The translations under genes and the position numbers were made by a program. Source: Zetaproteobacteria bacterium (lineage in GTDB: Bacteria > Pseudomonadota > Alphaproteobacteria > Micavibrionales > Micavibrionaceae). From it: a stretch of DNA of 18,744 nucleotides. The DNA is taken from contig NVXI01000007.1 in the NCBI GenBank assembly GCA_002747015.1, positions 108,884 to 127,627 on the forward strand, read 5' to 3'. This document shows, in pieces, positions 6,576 through 15,538 of this stretch (positions are counted from its first letter, which is position 1; every line of letters starts with the position of its first letter). The notes beneath the pieces were generated by a model that saw only the letters and a list, made by a program, of their open reading frames with translations, ran no database searches and had not been told where the DNA came from.

Positions 6576-7316
6576 CTACGAAGAACCAGACATTCTGGCA
6601 TAAGACAAACATACAATTGCCGCTGTTTCTGCGCGTAGAATAGTCCGGCCAAGATCTACAAAAACCATGTTTTCAGCACCTTTTAAAGCCGCAACCTCTT
6701 GCACATCGAACCCACCTTCCGGCCCAATCAAAAAATTAGCACCCTCCTCATATAAACACGACGATAACGCGATAGAATCCTCATTGCGCTCTAAACAAAC
6801 CAATAAAGGCCGCTTCTGAAATAAATCATGGCCTATTCGCATAAGATCAGACAATTTTTGTACTGGATGTAATATCGGCACATCAAGACGCTCGCACTGC
6901 TCTGCCGCTTCAATAATTTGGGCGCGCATACGATCCTCATTCAGCTTACGATTTTCCGTCCTGTTCATTAAAATAGGATATAAATCATCAACACCAAGTT
7001 CCACCGCCTTTTCGATCAAAAAATCCATACGTTGCTTTTTAATCGGTGAGAAAAATAAAGCAACAGGTGCGGATATTGCCCGTTGCTGCTTTATCTGTTT
7101 GGTTAAAATGGCTGAACCATCCTTTTTTGCCAGCATATTAATACTGGCCAACCATTCACCATCATGACCATTAAACACGCGCAACACATCATTAACATTC
7201 TTGCGCAACACATTCTTTAAATAGTGAACATGCGACACATCTAAAGAAATTTCGATGTTTTGTGAAAAAGGCACATTAATATATAAACGTGGATACTTGT
7301 ATATATTCTCTGTCAT
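6576..7316 (-). CDS. rsmE: 16S rRNA (uracil-1498-N3)-methyltransferase
   Basis: SPOUT-class methyltransferase that makes m3U1498 in 16S rRNA of the 30S subunit, using S-adenosylmethionine. 246 residues from the ATG at 7316, preferred over an in-frame extension to 7370 because GGTGA lies about 8 nt upstream and the family opens with a short run before RLYI/RLFV. An N-terminal PUA-like domain covers about residues 1-75, with HYLKNVLR and GDGEWLA-like HDGEWLA. The SPOUT domain carries the knot signatures LIGPEGGF (196-203) and LGRTILRAETA (222-232). It is divergent from ubiA and upstream of coxB on the same strand. In many alphaproteobacteria, to my knowledge, rsmE also sits beside ubiA but is followed by glutamate-cysteine ligase rather than cox genes. 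Confidence 0.95.
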   Translation of the reverse strand: MTENIYKYPRLYINVPFSQNIEISLDVSHVHYLKNVLRKNVNDVLRVFNGHDGEWLASINMLAKKDGSAILTKQIKQQRAISAPVALFFSPIKKQRMDFLIEKAVELGVDDLYPILMNRTENRKLNEDRMRAQIIEAAEQCERLDVPILHPVQKLSDLMRIGHDLFQKRPLLVCLERNEDSIALSSCLYEEGANFLIGPEGGFDVQEVAALKGAENMVFVDLGRTILRAETAAIVCLSYARMSGSS

Positions 7317-7356
7317 AATAAATTCACCATAATCGTTTTGCTTTACATTCGCACAA

Positions 7357-7385
7357 AGTACAAAAAGCAAAGCAGATTATATAAT
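7357..7385 (+). promoter_or_regulatory. possible ubiA promoter in the rsmE/ubiA divergent gap
   Basis: A perfect TATAAT at 7380-7385 stands 17 nt after AGTACA (three of six matches to the -35 consensus). The -10 lies in the palindrome ATTATATAAT. A weaker element for rsmE may exist on the other strand: TTGCTT with TGTAAA 17 nt further on. Promoters are assigned by eye only. Confidence 0.35.
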
Positions 7386-7419
7386 ACGTAAGCCGACAAA
7401 TAACGATGTGCAAGAGTAA

Positions 7420-8343
7420 ATGAACATGACCACAAACACCAAAGCACATACGGATATCAAAATACTGCCCTGGATTGAGAAGCATCTACCGGCCGCGATG
7501 CGTCCCTACGCCTATCTTATGCGCTTAGACAGGCCAATTGGAATATGGCTTCTTCTACTCCCTAGTTTTTGGGGAATCGCTCTGGCCAACAGCCAGTCAC
7601 ATGGCCTTACCTTCTCTGATTACCGTATCATTATACTCTTTACACTCGGCGCAATCATTATGCGCGGCGCGGGATGTGTTATTAATGATCTGTGGGATCG
7701 CGATTTGGATAAAATGGTCGAGCGCACCAAAGACCGCCCTTTAGCAAATGGTACAATTTCCATCAAAAAAGGGGTTGTATTCTTAGCTACTTTGTTGCTA
7801 ATTGGCCTTATCATTCTTCTACAGTTCAATACCATCACCATAATTTTGGGGGTTATCACCCTCCCTCTCATCATGTCATACCCCCTCATGAAACGCTTCA
7901 CATGGTGGCCCCAAGCCTTCCTTGGCCTCACTTTCAACTTTGGCGCACTCATGGGGTATAGCGCACTGACAGGACAAATCACCCTATCCTCGGCCCTGCT
8001 CTATCTCGGAGGCATATTCTGGACACTTGGCTATGACACAATATACGCACACCAAGACAAAGAAGACGACCTCATGGCAGGTATCAAATCAACCGCCCTG
8101 AAATTTGGTGAAAACAGCAAAAAATGGGTTGGTATGTTTTATGCCTTCAGCGTCGTATCAATATGCAGTGCGCAAATCATCACAAATGGCGCGTCTATCA
8201 CATCAAGTATAATACTGATCCCCATGTTCCACTTCGCATGGCAAATATGGATGTGGAAGCCAAGCATTCAGGCTAGCTCATTGACAATTTTCAAATCGAA
8301 TCAAATCACAGGCCTGCTTATACTGTTCATACTTAGCCTTTAA
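7420..8343 (+). CDS. ubiA: 4-hydroxybenzoate polyprenyltransferase (ubiquinone biosynthesis)
   Basis: Integral membrane enzyme that attaches the polyprenyl tail to 4-hydroxybenzoate, the first membrane step of ubiquinone synthesis. 307 residues with about eight or nine helices. The first Mg-diphosphate site is N89-D90-LW-D93-RDL-D97, followed by ERTKDRPLANG. The second is D206-TIYAHQ-D213-KEDD, then GIKSTALKFG, the typical UbiA signature and distinct from CtaB. Two starts are possible, 7420 and 7426; the weak AAGAG at 7412-7416 is better spaced for 7426. The stop codon at 8341-8343 directly abuts the convergent glutamate dehydrogenase stop, leaving no room for a separate terminator. Ubiquinone links it functionally to the respiratory genes here, though it is transcribed away from them. 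Confidence 0.95.
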   Translation: MNMTTNTKAHTDIKILPWIEKHLPAAMRPYAYLMRLDRPIGIWLLLLPSFWGIALANSQSHGLTFSDYRIIILFTLGAIIMRGAGCVINDLWDRDLDKMVERTKDRPLANGTISIKKGVVFLATLLLIGLIILLQFNTITIILGVITLPLIMSYPLMKRFTWWPQAFLGLTFNFGALMGYSALTGQITLSSALLYLGGIFWTLGYDTIYAHQDKEDDLMAGIKSTALKFGENSKKWVGMFYAFSVVSICSAQIITNGASITSSIILIPMFHFAWQIWMWKPSIQASSLTIFKSNQITGLLILFILSL

Positions 8344-11300
8344 TCAACCACCATACAGGCCGCGCAAACGCTGCTCCACCACGGTCAACATAACCAAATC
8401 AATCGTGCCTACACGATGCAAATCAGCAAATAATGGATCCAATTGCGCCACATGATGCGCATGTTTTTCAAGCCACACATCAACAAGAGATTTCCCCTTT
8501 GGCTTCTTATCAACATCACGCAAAATACGAACCGTCAAGCCCGCCTGACAACCATAAAGCTGACCCATCAGACCTTTTGCTGCCTCACTCTTCCAATGAT
8601 CTCCCTGCGGTAAGAAACGCGCTTTTTGACGGAGCCAATCAAGATGGAAACGCTCTCCAACTTGAAAATACACGCGCGCAGTACTCTTTAAGTCCACTTT
8701 TTGTTCCAATGCAATGCGAATAATATCACACGCGGAAAACAAAATAGGCATCAAAGAAATTTGACGAGCAATATCCTTAGGCAAGCCATCGCGCATCGCC
8801 GCATCTTCGCGTTGACCAATCGCAACCAGAAGATTTTCAGTAACAAGCTGATCCAGATTTTGAGAAAGTGTCTTAACACCCGCACCAAATTCTTTCGCAT
8901 CCTTATCAATATCAAGATCACGTCCCAAACGTGTAAGGAACCACGTAATGCCATACTCCGAAAGACTTCCAATTTCACGCATTGCCTTCAATTGCACCTG
9001 CGCGGGAACAGTCCCATCCAATGCCTCAATACTATCCCACAAACGGCGTAAACCAAACGCGTCACGCACAACAATATATGCACGAGCAATATCATCAACC
9101 GTCGCCCCCGTCTTATTCATGCGGGATTTTAAGAAAGTCGGACCCATACGATTAATCAATGAGTTCGCCATCATCGTGGCAATAATTTCTCGCTTCAATC
9201 GATGACGCAAAATTTCCTTCTCATATTTCTTACCCAAAATTTCAGGAAAGTAATCCATAATCCAATAATTCATTTCAGGACTATCAGGAATATCTGAATT
9301 CAACAAATCTTGCGTAAGGTTAATCTTCGCATAAGCAAAAATAATACACAGCTCCGGACGGGTTAACCCCTTACCCAGACGCAAACGCTCTGTGATAATA
9401 CTCTGATCCGGTAATCCTTCAATTTCACGGCTCAAACCTTCCTCACGCTCCATATCACGAATAAATTCATCGTGAAGCTGTATGTTTTCGGGTGCTTGCA
9501 TTTCCATCAAAGAAATCGCCTGTGCTTGCTGATAATTATGACGCAAAACATGGGATGCAATTTCACTTGTCATTTTCTCCAACAACTTATTACGCGCGGC
9601 AAGATCCATTCCGTGATCTTTTTGCTCCATCACATCACGCATCAGAATTTTAATGTTAACCTCGTGATCAGATGAATCCACACCAGCAGAATTATCCAAA
9701 AAGTCAGTATTAATACTAACTCCGCGCTCTGACATCTCTATACGCGCCAATTGTGTAATACCAAGGTTTGCACCCTCACCAATAACCTTGGCACGTACCT
9801 CACTTGCATCGACACGAAGAGAATCACTGGCCTTATCACCGACATCCGCGTCCGTTTCCTTTGTTGCCTTGATATATGTTCCAATACCGCCAAACCATAA
9901 CAAATCAGTACGCGATTTAAGCATTGCCCGAATAAGGCAGTCCGGTGTCACATTCGTATCTTCAAGATCAAAACGCTTTTTAATTTCCGGCGTTAGCTTC
10001 AACATCTTACTGCTACGCTTAAAGATACAACCTCCCTTGGATAATAACTTTGTATTGTACTGATCCCAGCCACCAACAGATTCAAACAAACGTCTTCGTT
10101 CTGCGAATGATGTAACAGGATCAGGATCAGGGTCACAGAAAATATGAAGATGATTAAAAGCACCGATCAAATGGATATGTTCAGACAGCAGCATGCCATT
10201 ACCAAAAACATCCCCGCCCATATCACCAACACCAACAACATCAAATGGTTTTTCTTGTATATTATGGTTAAACAAACGAAAATGATATTTGACTGATTCC
10301 CACGCACCGCGCGCAGTAATGCCCATTTTCTTATGATCGTAGCCCGCAGAACCGCCAGAAGCAAAAGCATCATCAAGCCAAAACCCATATTCTTGGGACA
10401 AGCCGTTGGCAATATCAGAAAATGTTGCTGTACCTTTATCTGCCGCAACAACCAAATATGGGTCATCCCCATCACGGCGAACCATATCCTTTGGCGGGAT
10501 AATTTTCTTACCTGATTGATTATCAGTAATATCCAACAGACCGCGAATAAATATTTTATAACACTCAATACCCTCTGCCATAAATTCAGCACGACCATTG
10601 GTTGGCGTCTTCACAATAAAACCGCCCTTTGACCCCACCGGAACAATAACCGAATTTTTCACCATTTGCGCCTTCATAAGACCCAGAACTTCTGTGCGAT
10701 AGTCCTCATGACGATCTGACCAACGCAGGCCTCCACGCGCAATTTTATCTCCGCGTAGGTGCAGCGCTTCTACACGTGAAGAGAAAACAAAAACCTCCCT
10801 GAATGGCTTCGGCAAAGGCATATCGGATATTTGGCTACAATCGAATTTCAGCGACAAACACGGCTTACGGCTACCATCCTCTTGCTTCTGAAAATAATTC
10901 GTTCTAATCGTGGCATGTATTAGCTCTACCAGCGTGCGCAAAATACGATCAGAATCACTCGATTCCACTTGGTCCAACTCACGCGTAATTTGGTCTTTAC
11001 ACGCATCAACCAATGCCTCGGATTCATCCCTGTTTTTAGGATCATGATATGCTTTAAACATATCAATCAAAAGACGACTGATCGTCGGATTCGTTGTCAG
11101 TACATTCTCAATATATGTCCGGCTAAATGGAAAGCGTAACTGCTTAATATAGCGCACATAAGCACGCAAAATTATAATTTCATGCCAATTTGAACCCGCA
11201 TTCAATACAAGACGATTTAAACCATCATTATCCGTCTGCTTGTCCCAAACTTTAATAAAAGCACGTTCAAAATTCTCTTTCACATCCTGAACAACAATAA

Positions 11301-13161
11301 AGCCTTCGATTTCTGGCGTTTCCAGCAAAAAGTCATGAATCCAAACTGATTTATCCGCTCCCGAAGGCGTCACTTCATACGGCAATTCAGCAATAACACG
11401 TAAGCCCATATCCTCCAATATTGGCAAAACATCAGATAAGATAACCGGCGATCCTACCTGAAACATTTTCAAACGGATTTTGTTCAAATCAATATTGTTT
11501 GGACGATACAAATCAAGCCCTACAGAACCGCTTTCTAAAACAGCCTCTATCTTTTCAATATCAAATACCGCGCGCTTTGCCTTATATGTTGATGTGTAAG
11601 ATACCGGGAAAGCATCGGCATAACGAAAAGTAAGATCCGTGATTTTAGAATAATCTTCATATGCATCACCCAATGCTTGAGACAAACGCTCTGCCCATGT
11701 CTGACCGCAATCACGCAATCTTTGCTCAATACGTTTCGGCGCTATTTTAGGGGGATCTTTCTGACTAACATTAATTACAAACATAACGCGCGCAAAAACC
11801 GAGTCATCCAGGGTCGTATAAAAATTAGAACAACGACCATGCGTTTCTTCTTCCAATATAGCTTGGATATCCTGTCGTATTGCCGTACCAAAACGATCCC
11901 GCGGAATATAAACCAGACAAGAGATATAACGTCCGAATGGGTCCATCCGCATAAACAGAGCAATACGTTGCCTTTCTTGCAAACGGATAATATTCCGACA
12001 AACCTTCAATAATTCTTTAGGTTCCATCTGAAACAATTCATCACGTGGGTACTTCTCTAAAATATGGCGCAAAGCCTTACAATCATGCGTACCTTCAATA
12101 TAACCGGAAATATCAATTGTATCTTCAACCTTGGCACATAAATACGGTACATCACTCACACTTCGTGAATACGTAACCGACGTCAAAAGTCCGAGAAATA
12201 ATTTTTCCCCTACAATATCACCATTCTCATTGTAAACTTTAACAGCAATACAATCCATTGGCACTCGTCTGTGCACCGTTGCCAGACGATTTGTCTTGGA
12301 CACAGAAACCGGCGGCAACTTGCGACGGAGTTCCTGTAAATTACGTGGCAAACCCTCTTCTGTTTCGGTAATATAAGCTGGACTAACATCATTATGAAGC
12401 AAGCCAAGACTGGAGCCACGAACCGTCCGACTATACACTCCGTTTTTACCGTCTATAAATTTATACTCCCGATACCCTAACAAGGTAAAATTGTTATCAT
12501 AGAGATAATCAAGAAACGCACAATATTCCTGTATTTCTGCCGCTGGACGATGCGTTCTGGCACCATTTAAATCAGAAGACGCCTTTTTTAATTTTTCTAA
12601 CATCGGCCGCCAATCAGAATTCGCATAAAACACGTCATTTAAAGTCGCATATAACCCATCCTGCAATTTTTTTGTCGCCTGTTCAGACAATGTCTCATTA
12701 ATTTGAACGTGAATATGTGCTTGACGATGGCAATCATCACTGATCGCATCAGGCGTAATTTCTTTTAAATCACCCTTTTGATCATAGGAAGAATAAACGT
12801 TTGGATGGATCAGTATGCCAATTAGAATATTATGCCTGTTAATCTCCGCAGCGATCGAATCAACCAAAAAAGCAAGATCATCACTCACAATGTCAATAAT
12901 TGTTTTACGATATTCACGCCCTTCGACAATCGAGGAATAAATCCGTAACTTAGGCTCACCCTTGCCACGCTCCTTTGCCATTTCCCAATGCGACACCGCC
13001 ATTTCAGACAAAATTTGAGAATCAAAAAACTCAAGATCCTCTTCGTTAATTTTCTGACATAGAATCTCAAGCATCTTAACCAAACCGTCAGGGGACTTAG
13101 CCGGAAGGGATTTCCGTGCTTGCTGCACAAGAAAATCAAATTCTTTTTTCTTTTGGGACAT
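8344..13161 (-). CDS. NAD-specific glutamate dehydrogenase, large ~180-kDa type
   Basis: Catabolic enzyme converting L-glutamate and NAD+ to 2-oxoglutarate, ammonia and NADH in the cytosol. About 1605 residues, matching the large bacterial L_180/GdhB-type class (near 1600) and far longer than the common 450-residue enzymes. The N-terminal ~700 residues are the regulatory part with ACT-like segments. The catalytic core carries GGLRWSDR (about 809-816), MKNSV-like MVKNSVIVPVGSKGGF (about 830-846) and DPYLVVAADKGTATFSDIAN. The nucleotide fold has VVGVGDMGGDVFGNG (about 970-985), with GEGANLG and NTDFLDNSAGVDSSDHEVN further on. A helical C-terminal region completes it. The ATG at 13161 (MSQKKKEF) is preferred; an in-frame GTG at 13173 is possible, and neither has a strong ribosome site. 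It is a single gene, divergent from bdhA and convergent with ubiA. No frameshift or missing core motif was seen. Confidence 0.96.
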   Translation of the reverse strand: MSQKKKEFDFLVQQARKSLPAKSPDGLVKMLEILCQKINEEDLEFFDSQILSEMAVSHWEMAKERGKGEPKLRIYSSIVEGREYRKTIIDIVSDDLAFLVDSIAAEINRHNILIGILIHPNVYSSYDQKGDLKEITPDAISDDCHRQAHIHVQINETLSEQATKKLQDGLYATLNDVFYANSDWRPMLEKLKKASSDLNGARTHRPAAEIQEYCAFLDYLYDNNFTLLGYREYKFIDGKNGVYSRTVRGSSLGLLHNDVSPAYITETEEGLPRNLQELRRKLPPVSVSKTNRLATVHRRVPMDCIAVKVYNENGDIVGEKLFLGLLTSVTYSRSVSDVPYLCAKVEDTIDISGYIEGTHDCKALRHILEKYPRDELFQMEPKELLKVCRNIIRLQERQRIALFMRMDPFGRYISCLVYIPRDRFGTAIRQDIQAILEEETHGRCSNFYTTLDDSVFARVMFVINVSQKDPPKIAPKRIEQRLRDCGQTWAERLSQALGDAYEDYSKITDLTFRYADAFPVSYTSTYKAKRAVFDIEKIEAVLESGSVGLDLYRPNNIDLNKIRLKMFQVGSPVILSDVLPILEDMGLRVIAELPYEVTPSGADKSVWIHDFLLETPEIEGFIVVQDVKENFERAFIKVWDKQTDNDGLNRLVLNAGSNWHEIIILRAYVRYIKQLRFPFSRTYIENVLTTNPTISRLLIDMFKAYHDPKNRDESEALVDACKDQITRELDQVESSDSDRILRTLVELIHATIRTNYFQKQEDGSRKPCLSLKFDCSQISDMPLPKPFREVFVFSSRVEALHLRGDKIARGGLRWSDRHEDYRTEVLGLMKAQMVKNSVIVPVGSKGGFIVKTPTNGRAEFMAEGIECYKIFIRGLLDITDNQSGKKIIPPKDMVRRDGDDPYLVVAADKGTATFSDIANGLSQEYGFWLDDAFASGGSAGYDHKKMGITARGAWESVKYHFRLFNHNIQEKPFDVVGVGDMGGDVFGNGMLLSEHIHLIGAFNHLHIFCDPDPDPVTSFAERRRLFESVGGWDQYNTKLLSKGGCIFKRSSKMLKLTPEIKKRFDLEDTNVTPDCLIRAMLKSRTDLLWFGGIGTYIKATKETDADVGDKASDSLRVDASEVRAKVIGEGANLGITQLARIEMSERGVSINTDFLDNSAGVDSSDHEVNIKILMRDVMEQKDHGMDLAARNKLLEKMTSEIASHVLRHNYQQAQAISLMEMQAPENIQLHDEFIRDMEREEGLSREIEGLPDQSIITERLRLGKGLTRPELCIIFAYAKINLTQDLLNSDIPDSPEMNYWIMDYFPEILGKKYEKEILRHRLKREIIATMMANSLINRMGPTFLKSRMNKTGATVDDIARAYIVVRDAFGLRRLWDSIEALDGTVPAQVQLKAMREIGSLSEYGITWFLTRLGRDLDIDKDAKEFGAGVKTLSQNLDQLVTENLLVAIGQREDAAMRDGLPKDIARQISLMPILFSACDIIRIALEQKVDLKSTARVYFQVGERFHLDWLRQKARFLPQGDHWKSEAAKGLMGQLYGCQAGLTVRILRDVDKKPKGKSLVDVWLEKHAHHVAQLDPLFADLHRVGTIDLVMLTVVEQRLRGLYGG

Positions 13162-13243
13162 AGGAAAACACACCGCTTAAATTTAAATTACACACACTGT
13201 ACCTTAAAAGGAAAACAACAATGGGTCTAGTCCGTTTCCGTCA

Positions 13244-13256
13244 ATAATTCAATTAT
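13244..13256. promoter_or_regulatory. short palindrome upstream of the bdhA -35, possible operator
   Basis: ATAATT-C-AATTAT is a perfect 6+1+6 inverted repeat ending 5 bp before the proposed -35 of bdhA, in the divergent gap shared with the glutamate dehydrogenase gene. The position suits a regulator site, but an AT-only palindrome of this size can occur by chance. Confidence 0.25.
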
Positions 13257-13261
13257 CACTG

Positions 13262-13289
13262 TTTTCATTTAAGGCATTTACTATATAAT
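13262..13289 (+). promoter_or_regulatory. probable bdhA promoter
   Basis: TTTTCA (13262-13267, four of six matches to TTGACA) is followed 16 nt later by a perfect TATAAT (13284-13289). Transcription would start near 13296, about 20 nt before the ATG at 13317, with GGAGAAGGA (13302-13310) as a strong ribosome site. Confidence 0.45.
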
Positions 13290-13316
13290 ATTCATATTGT
13301 TGGAGAAGGAAAAACA

Positions 13317-14099
13317 ATGACCTTAAAAGGAAAAACCGCACTCATCACTGGATCAACAAGTGGGATAGGGCTTGCCATCGCGCAAGGGTTCGCACAACAG
13401 GGGATCAACATTATCCTAAACGGGTTTGGCGATCCTCAAGAAATAGAAAACATACGAAAAGCCCTTGAAACAAAGGATATAAAAGCCATTTACAGCGATG
13501 CAGACATGACAAAGCCCGCCGAAATCACTGCAATGGTTCAAGATGCAGAACAAGAATTCGGCGCAATTAATATACTCATCAACAATGCAGGCATTCAACA
13601 CGTCGCCCCCATAGAAGAATTCCCACCTGAGAAATGGGACGCAATTATGGCAATAAACCTATCCTCCGCCTTTCATACAACACGTGCGGTGCTCGGTAAC
13701 ATGAAAAAGACCGGATGGGGGCGTATAATCAATATGTGCTCTGCACACGGACTAGTCGCCTCCCCGTATAAAAGCGCCTATGTCGCCGCTAAACACGGTC
13801 TATTAGGGCTCACTAAAACAATTGCACTGGAAGTCGCGCAAGACAACATTACATGTAATGCGATTTGCCCAGGCTATGTCCGCACCCCTTTGGTAGAAAA
13901 TCAAATCGCCGACACTGCAAAAGCAAGAGGGATAAGCGAAGAAGAGGTCATCCGCGATGTACTCCTGACCGCGCAATGGACAAAAAAATTCGTCACCGTT
14001 GAACAAATATCGGGCATTGCCTTATTTCTATGCTCTGATAGCGCAGAAAATATAACTGGTATAGATTTACGTGTTGATGGTGGCTGGACCGCCGCTTAG
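13317..14099 (+). CDS. bdhA: D-3-hydroxybutyrate dehydrogenase
   Basis: Cytosolic short-chain dehydrogenase that oxidises D-3-hydroxybutyrate to acetoacetate with NAD+, used in breakdown of poly-3-hydroxybutyrate or external ketone bodies. 260 residues, the family's normal size. TGSTSGIG (11-18) binds the cofactor; LNGFGDPQEIE after strand 2 is characteristic of this enzyme and fits NAD preference. NNAGIQHVAPIEEFP (89-103), Ser142 in MCSAHGLVASPYKSAY, and Tyr155/Lys159 follow. NAICPGYVRTPLVENQI and the ending GIDLRVDGGWTAA are typical of BDH. A strong ribosome site precedes the ATG. Gor follows about 80 bp downstream on the same strand, and acetoacetyl-CoA synthetase, which would use the product, lies about 3 kb away on the other strand. 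Confidence 0.95.
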   Translation: MTLKGKTALITGSTSGIGLAIAQGFAQQGINIILNGFGDPQEIENIRKALETKDIKAIYSDADMTKPAEITAMVQDAEQEFGAINILINNAGIQHVAPIEEFPPEKWDAIMAINLSSAFHTTRAVLGNMKKTGWGRIINMCSAHGLVASPYKSAYVAAKHGLLGLTKTIALEVAQDNITCNAICPGYVRTPLVENQIADTAKARGISEEEVIRDVLLTAQWTKKFVTVEQISGIALFLCSDSAENITGIDLRVDGGWTAA

Positions 14100-14182
14100 G
14101 TTTCAAGATTTTAATCACTCATATCTGTATCTGGACAAGGCATAAGTGAAGAAGAATGTTCCAGATAAATAGAGGAATAATG

Positions 14183-15538
14183 ATGTACGATGTAGATTTA
14201 TTTGTAATTGGCGCAGGCTCTGGCGGTGTACGTGCCGCGCGCATAGCCGCCGGCCATGGCGTAAAAGTCGCAATGGCAGAGAATCAATTCTATGGCGGAA
14301 CATGCGTCAATGTTGGCTGTGTCCCTAAAAAGCTTATGACCTATGTTGCTGGTTATGAAAGCAGTATGCGCGATGCCATTGGTTATGGATGGAATATCGG
14401 CGAACGCTCCCTCGACTGGGCAAAATTTATCAGCAACAAAAATGCCGAGATTGAACGCCTCAACAATATTTATGAGCGCATGCTTGAAAATTCAGGCGTA
14501 CAAATACATTGGGGCACCGCCACCATCATCGACCCACACACCGTACGTGTAAACGAGCACGATATATCAGCAGAGCGAATTCTGATTGCCACTGGCGGTA
14601 AAATATCTGTACCCGACATTGACGGCGCACGTGAGTATGGCATCACATCGGATGACATATTTTATCTGGAAGAAAAGCCAAAAACTCTAATCGTCGCAGG
14701 TGTTGGTTATATCGGATTGGAATTTGCCGGTATATTTAACCAACTCGGCACGAACGTACATATTGTATACCGCCGTGATATTATTCTAAACGAAGGCTTT
14801 GACAACGAAGTACGCACGTTCCTACATCAGGAAATGACAAGAAAAAACATTCACTTCCACCCAAAAACCAATATTTTACGCGTCGAAAAAACAAGCGATG
14901 GCGTATGCGTACACCTTGATGACGGCCAAGTAATCAATGCCGATCAAATTCTATTCGCCACTGGGCGTGCACCAAACACGAACAATTTAGGGCTGGAAAA
15001 CCTTGGTATTAAATTGAACAAAAAAAGTGCAATCATCGTTAATAAAAACGAACAAACCAATATAGAGTCCATTTATGCCGTCGGTGATGTCACAGATCGT
15101 GTTGCCCTAACGCCTGTCGCACTAGCAGAAGGACATGCACTGGTTGATCGACTATACGCTAAAAATAATCGTTATATTTCGTATGAGAACATCCCAAGCG
15201 CAATATTTTCCAACCCAAATGTCTCACAAGTAGGCCTAACAGAGGAACAAGCACACGCGCAATATCCCGATGAAATCGATATCTATAAGTCTGAATTCCG
15301 CGCCATGAAAATGATATTGGCCAATAACGAAGAGCGTACATTTATGAAACTCATCGTACACAGTAAAACTGATAAAGTCATTGGCCTGCACATGGTTGGC
15401 GCGGACGCGGGCGAAATCGTACAAGGCTTCGCCACAGCCATCATTGCTGGCGCAACCAAGGCCGATTTTGATCGCACAATAGGCATACACCCCACCAGTG
15501 CCGAGGAATTTGTTACGATGCGCACAAAAGCAAACTAA
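14183..15538 (+). CDS. gor: glutathione-disulfide reductase
   Basis: FAD flavoenzyme that uses NADPH to reduce glutathione disulfide, keeping the cytosolic glutathione pool reduced. 451 residues from the ATG at 14183. AGAGGA at 14171-14176 gives better spacing for this start than for the ATG at 14180 or the far one at 14156. FAD site IGAGSGGVRAAR is at 9-20. The redox disulfide is GGTCVNVGCVPKK (Cys41, Cys46). The NADPH site AGVGYIGLEFAG is followed by IVYRRD, whose arginines favour NADPH over NADH. FAD contact AVGDVTDRVALTPVA and the C-terminal HPTSAEE (His436, Glu441) complete the active site. The CVNVGCVPKK form and IFSNPNVSQVGLTE favour Gor over lipoamide dehydrogenase or MerA. The stop codon overlaps that of the convergent RNA methyltransferase by 4 nt. 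Confidence 0.95.
   Translation: MYDVDLFVIGAGSGGVRAARIAAGHGVKVAMAENQFYGGTCVNVGCVPKKLMTYVAGYESSMRDAIGYGWNIGERSLDWAKFISNKNAEIERLNNIYERMLENSGVQIHWGTATIIDPHTVRVNEHDISAERILIATGGKISVPDIDGAREYGITSDDIFYLEEKPKTLIVAGVGYIGLEFAGIFNQLGTNVHIVYRRDIILNEGFDNEVRTFLHQEMTRKNIHFHPKTNILRVEKTSDGVCVHLDDGQVINADQILFATGRAPNTNNLGLENLGIKLNKKSAIIVNKNEQTNIESIYAVGDVTDRVALTPVALAEGHALVDRLYAKNNRYISYENIPSAIFSNPNVSQVGLTEEQAHAQYPDEIDIYKSEFRAMKMILANNEERTFMKLIVHSKTDKVIGLHMVGADAGEIVQGFATAIIAGATKADFDRTIGIHPTSAEEFVTMRTKAN

Larger units (their letters stand above)
13201..13334 (+). repeat. 15-bp direct repeat (13201-13215 and 13320-13334) around the bdhA start
   Basis: The sequence ACCTTAAAAGGAAAA occurs exactly at 13201-13215 and again at 13320-13334, where it forms codons 2-6 of bdhA. 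The first copy is followed by CAACAATG, opening an 8-codon frame (13221-13247). The second copy is preceded by the ATG of bdhA. This could be a small duplication of the gene start or chance in A-rich DNA. Confidence 0.5.

Noticed and set aside
7620..7982. Minus-strand open frame of 120 codons inside ubiA
   Set aside because: It is antisense to intact ubiA, and its Arg/Met/Ile-rich composition is typical of a shadow frame.
1971..14099. ydfG and bdhA as a recent duplication
   Set aside because: Both are short-chain dehydrogenases, but each matches a different subfamily in its cofactor, catalytic and C-terminal blocks, so they are ancient relatives only.
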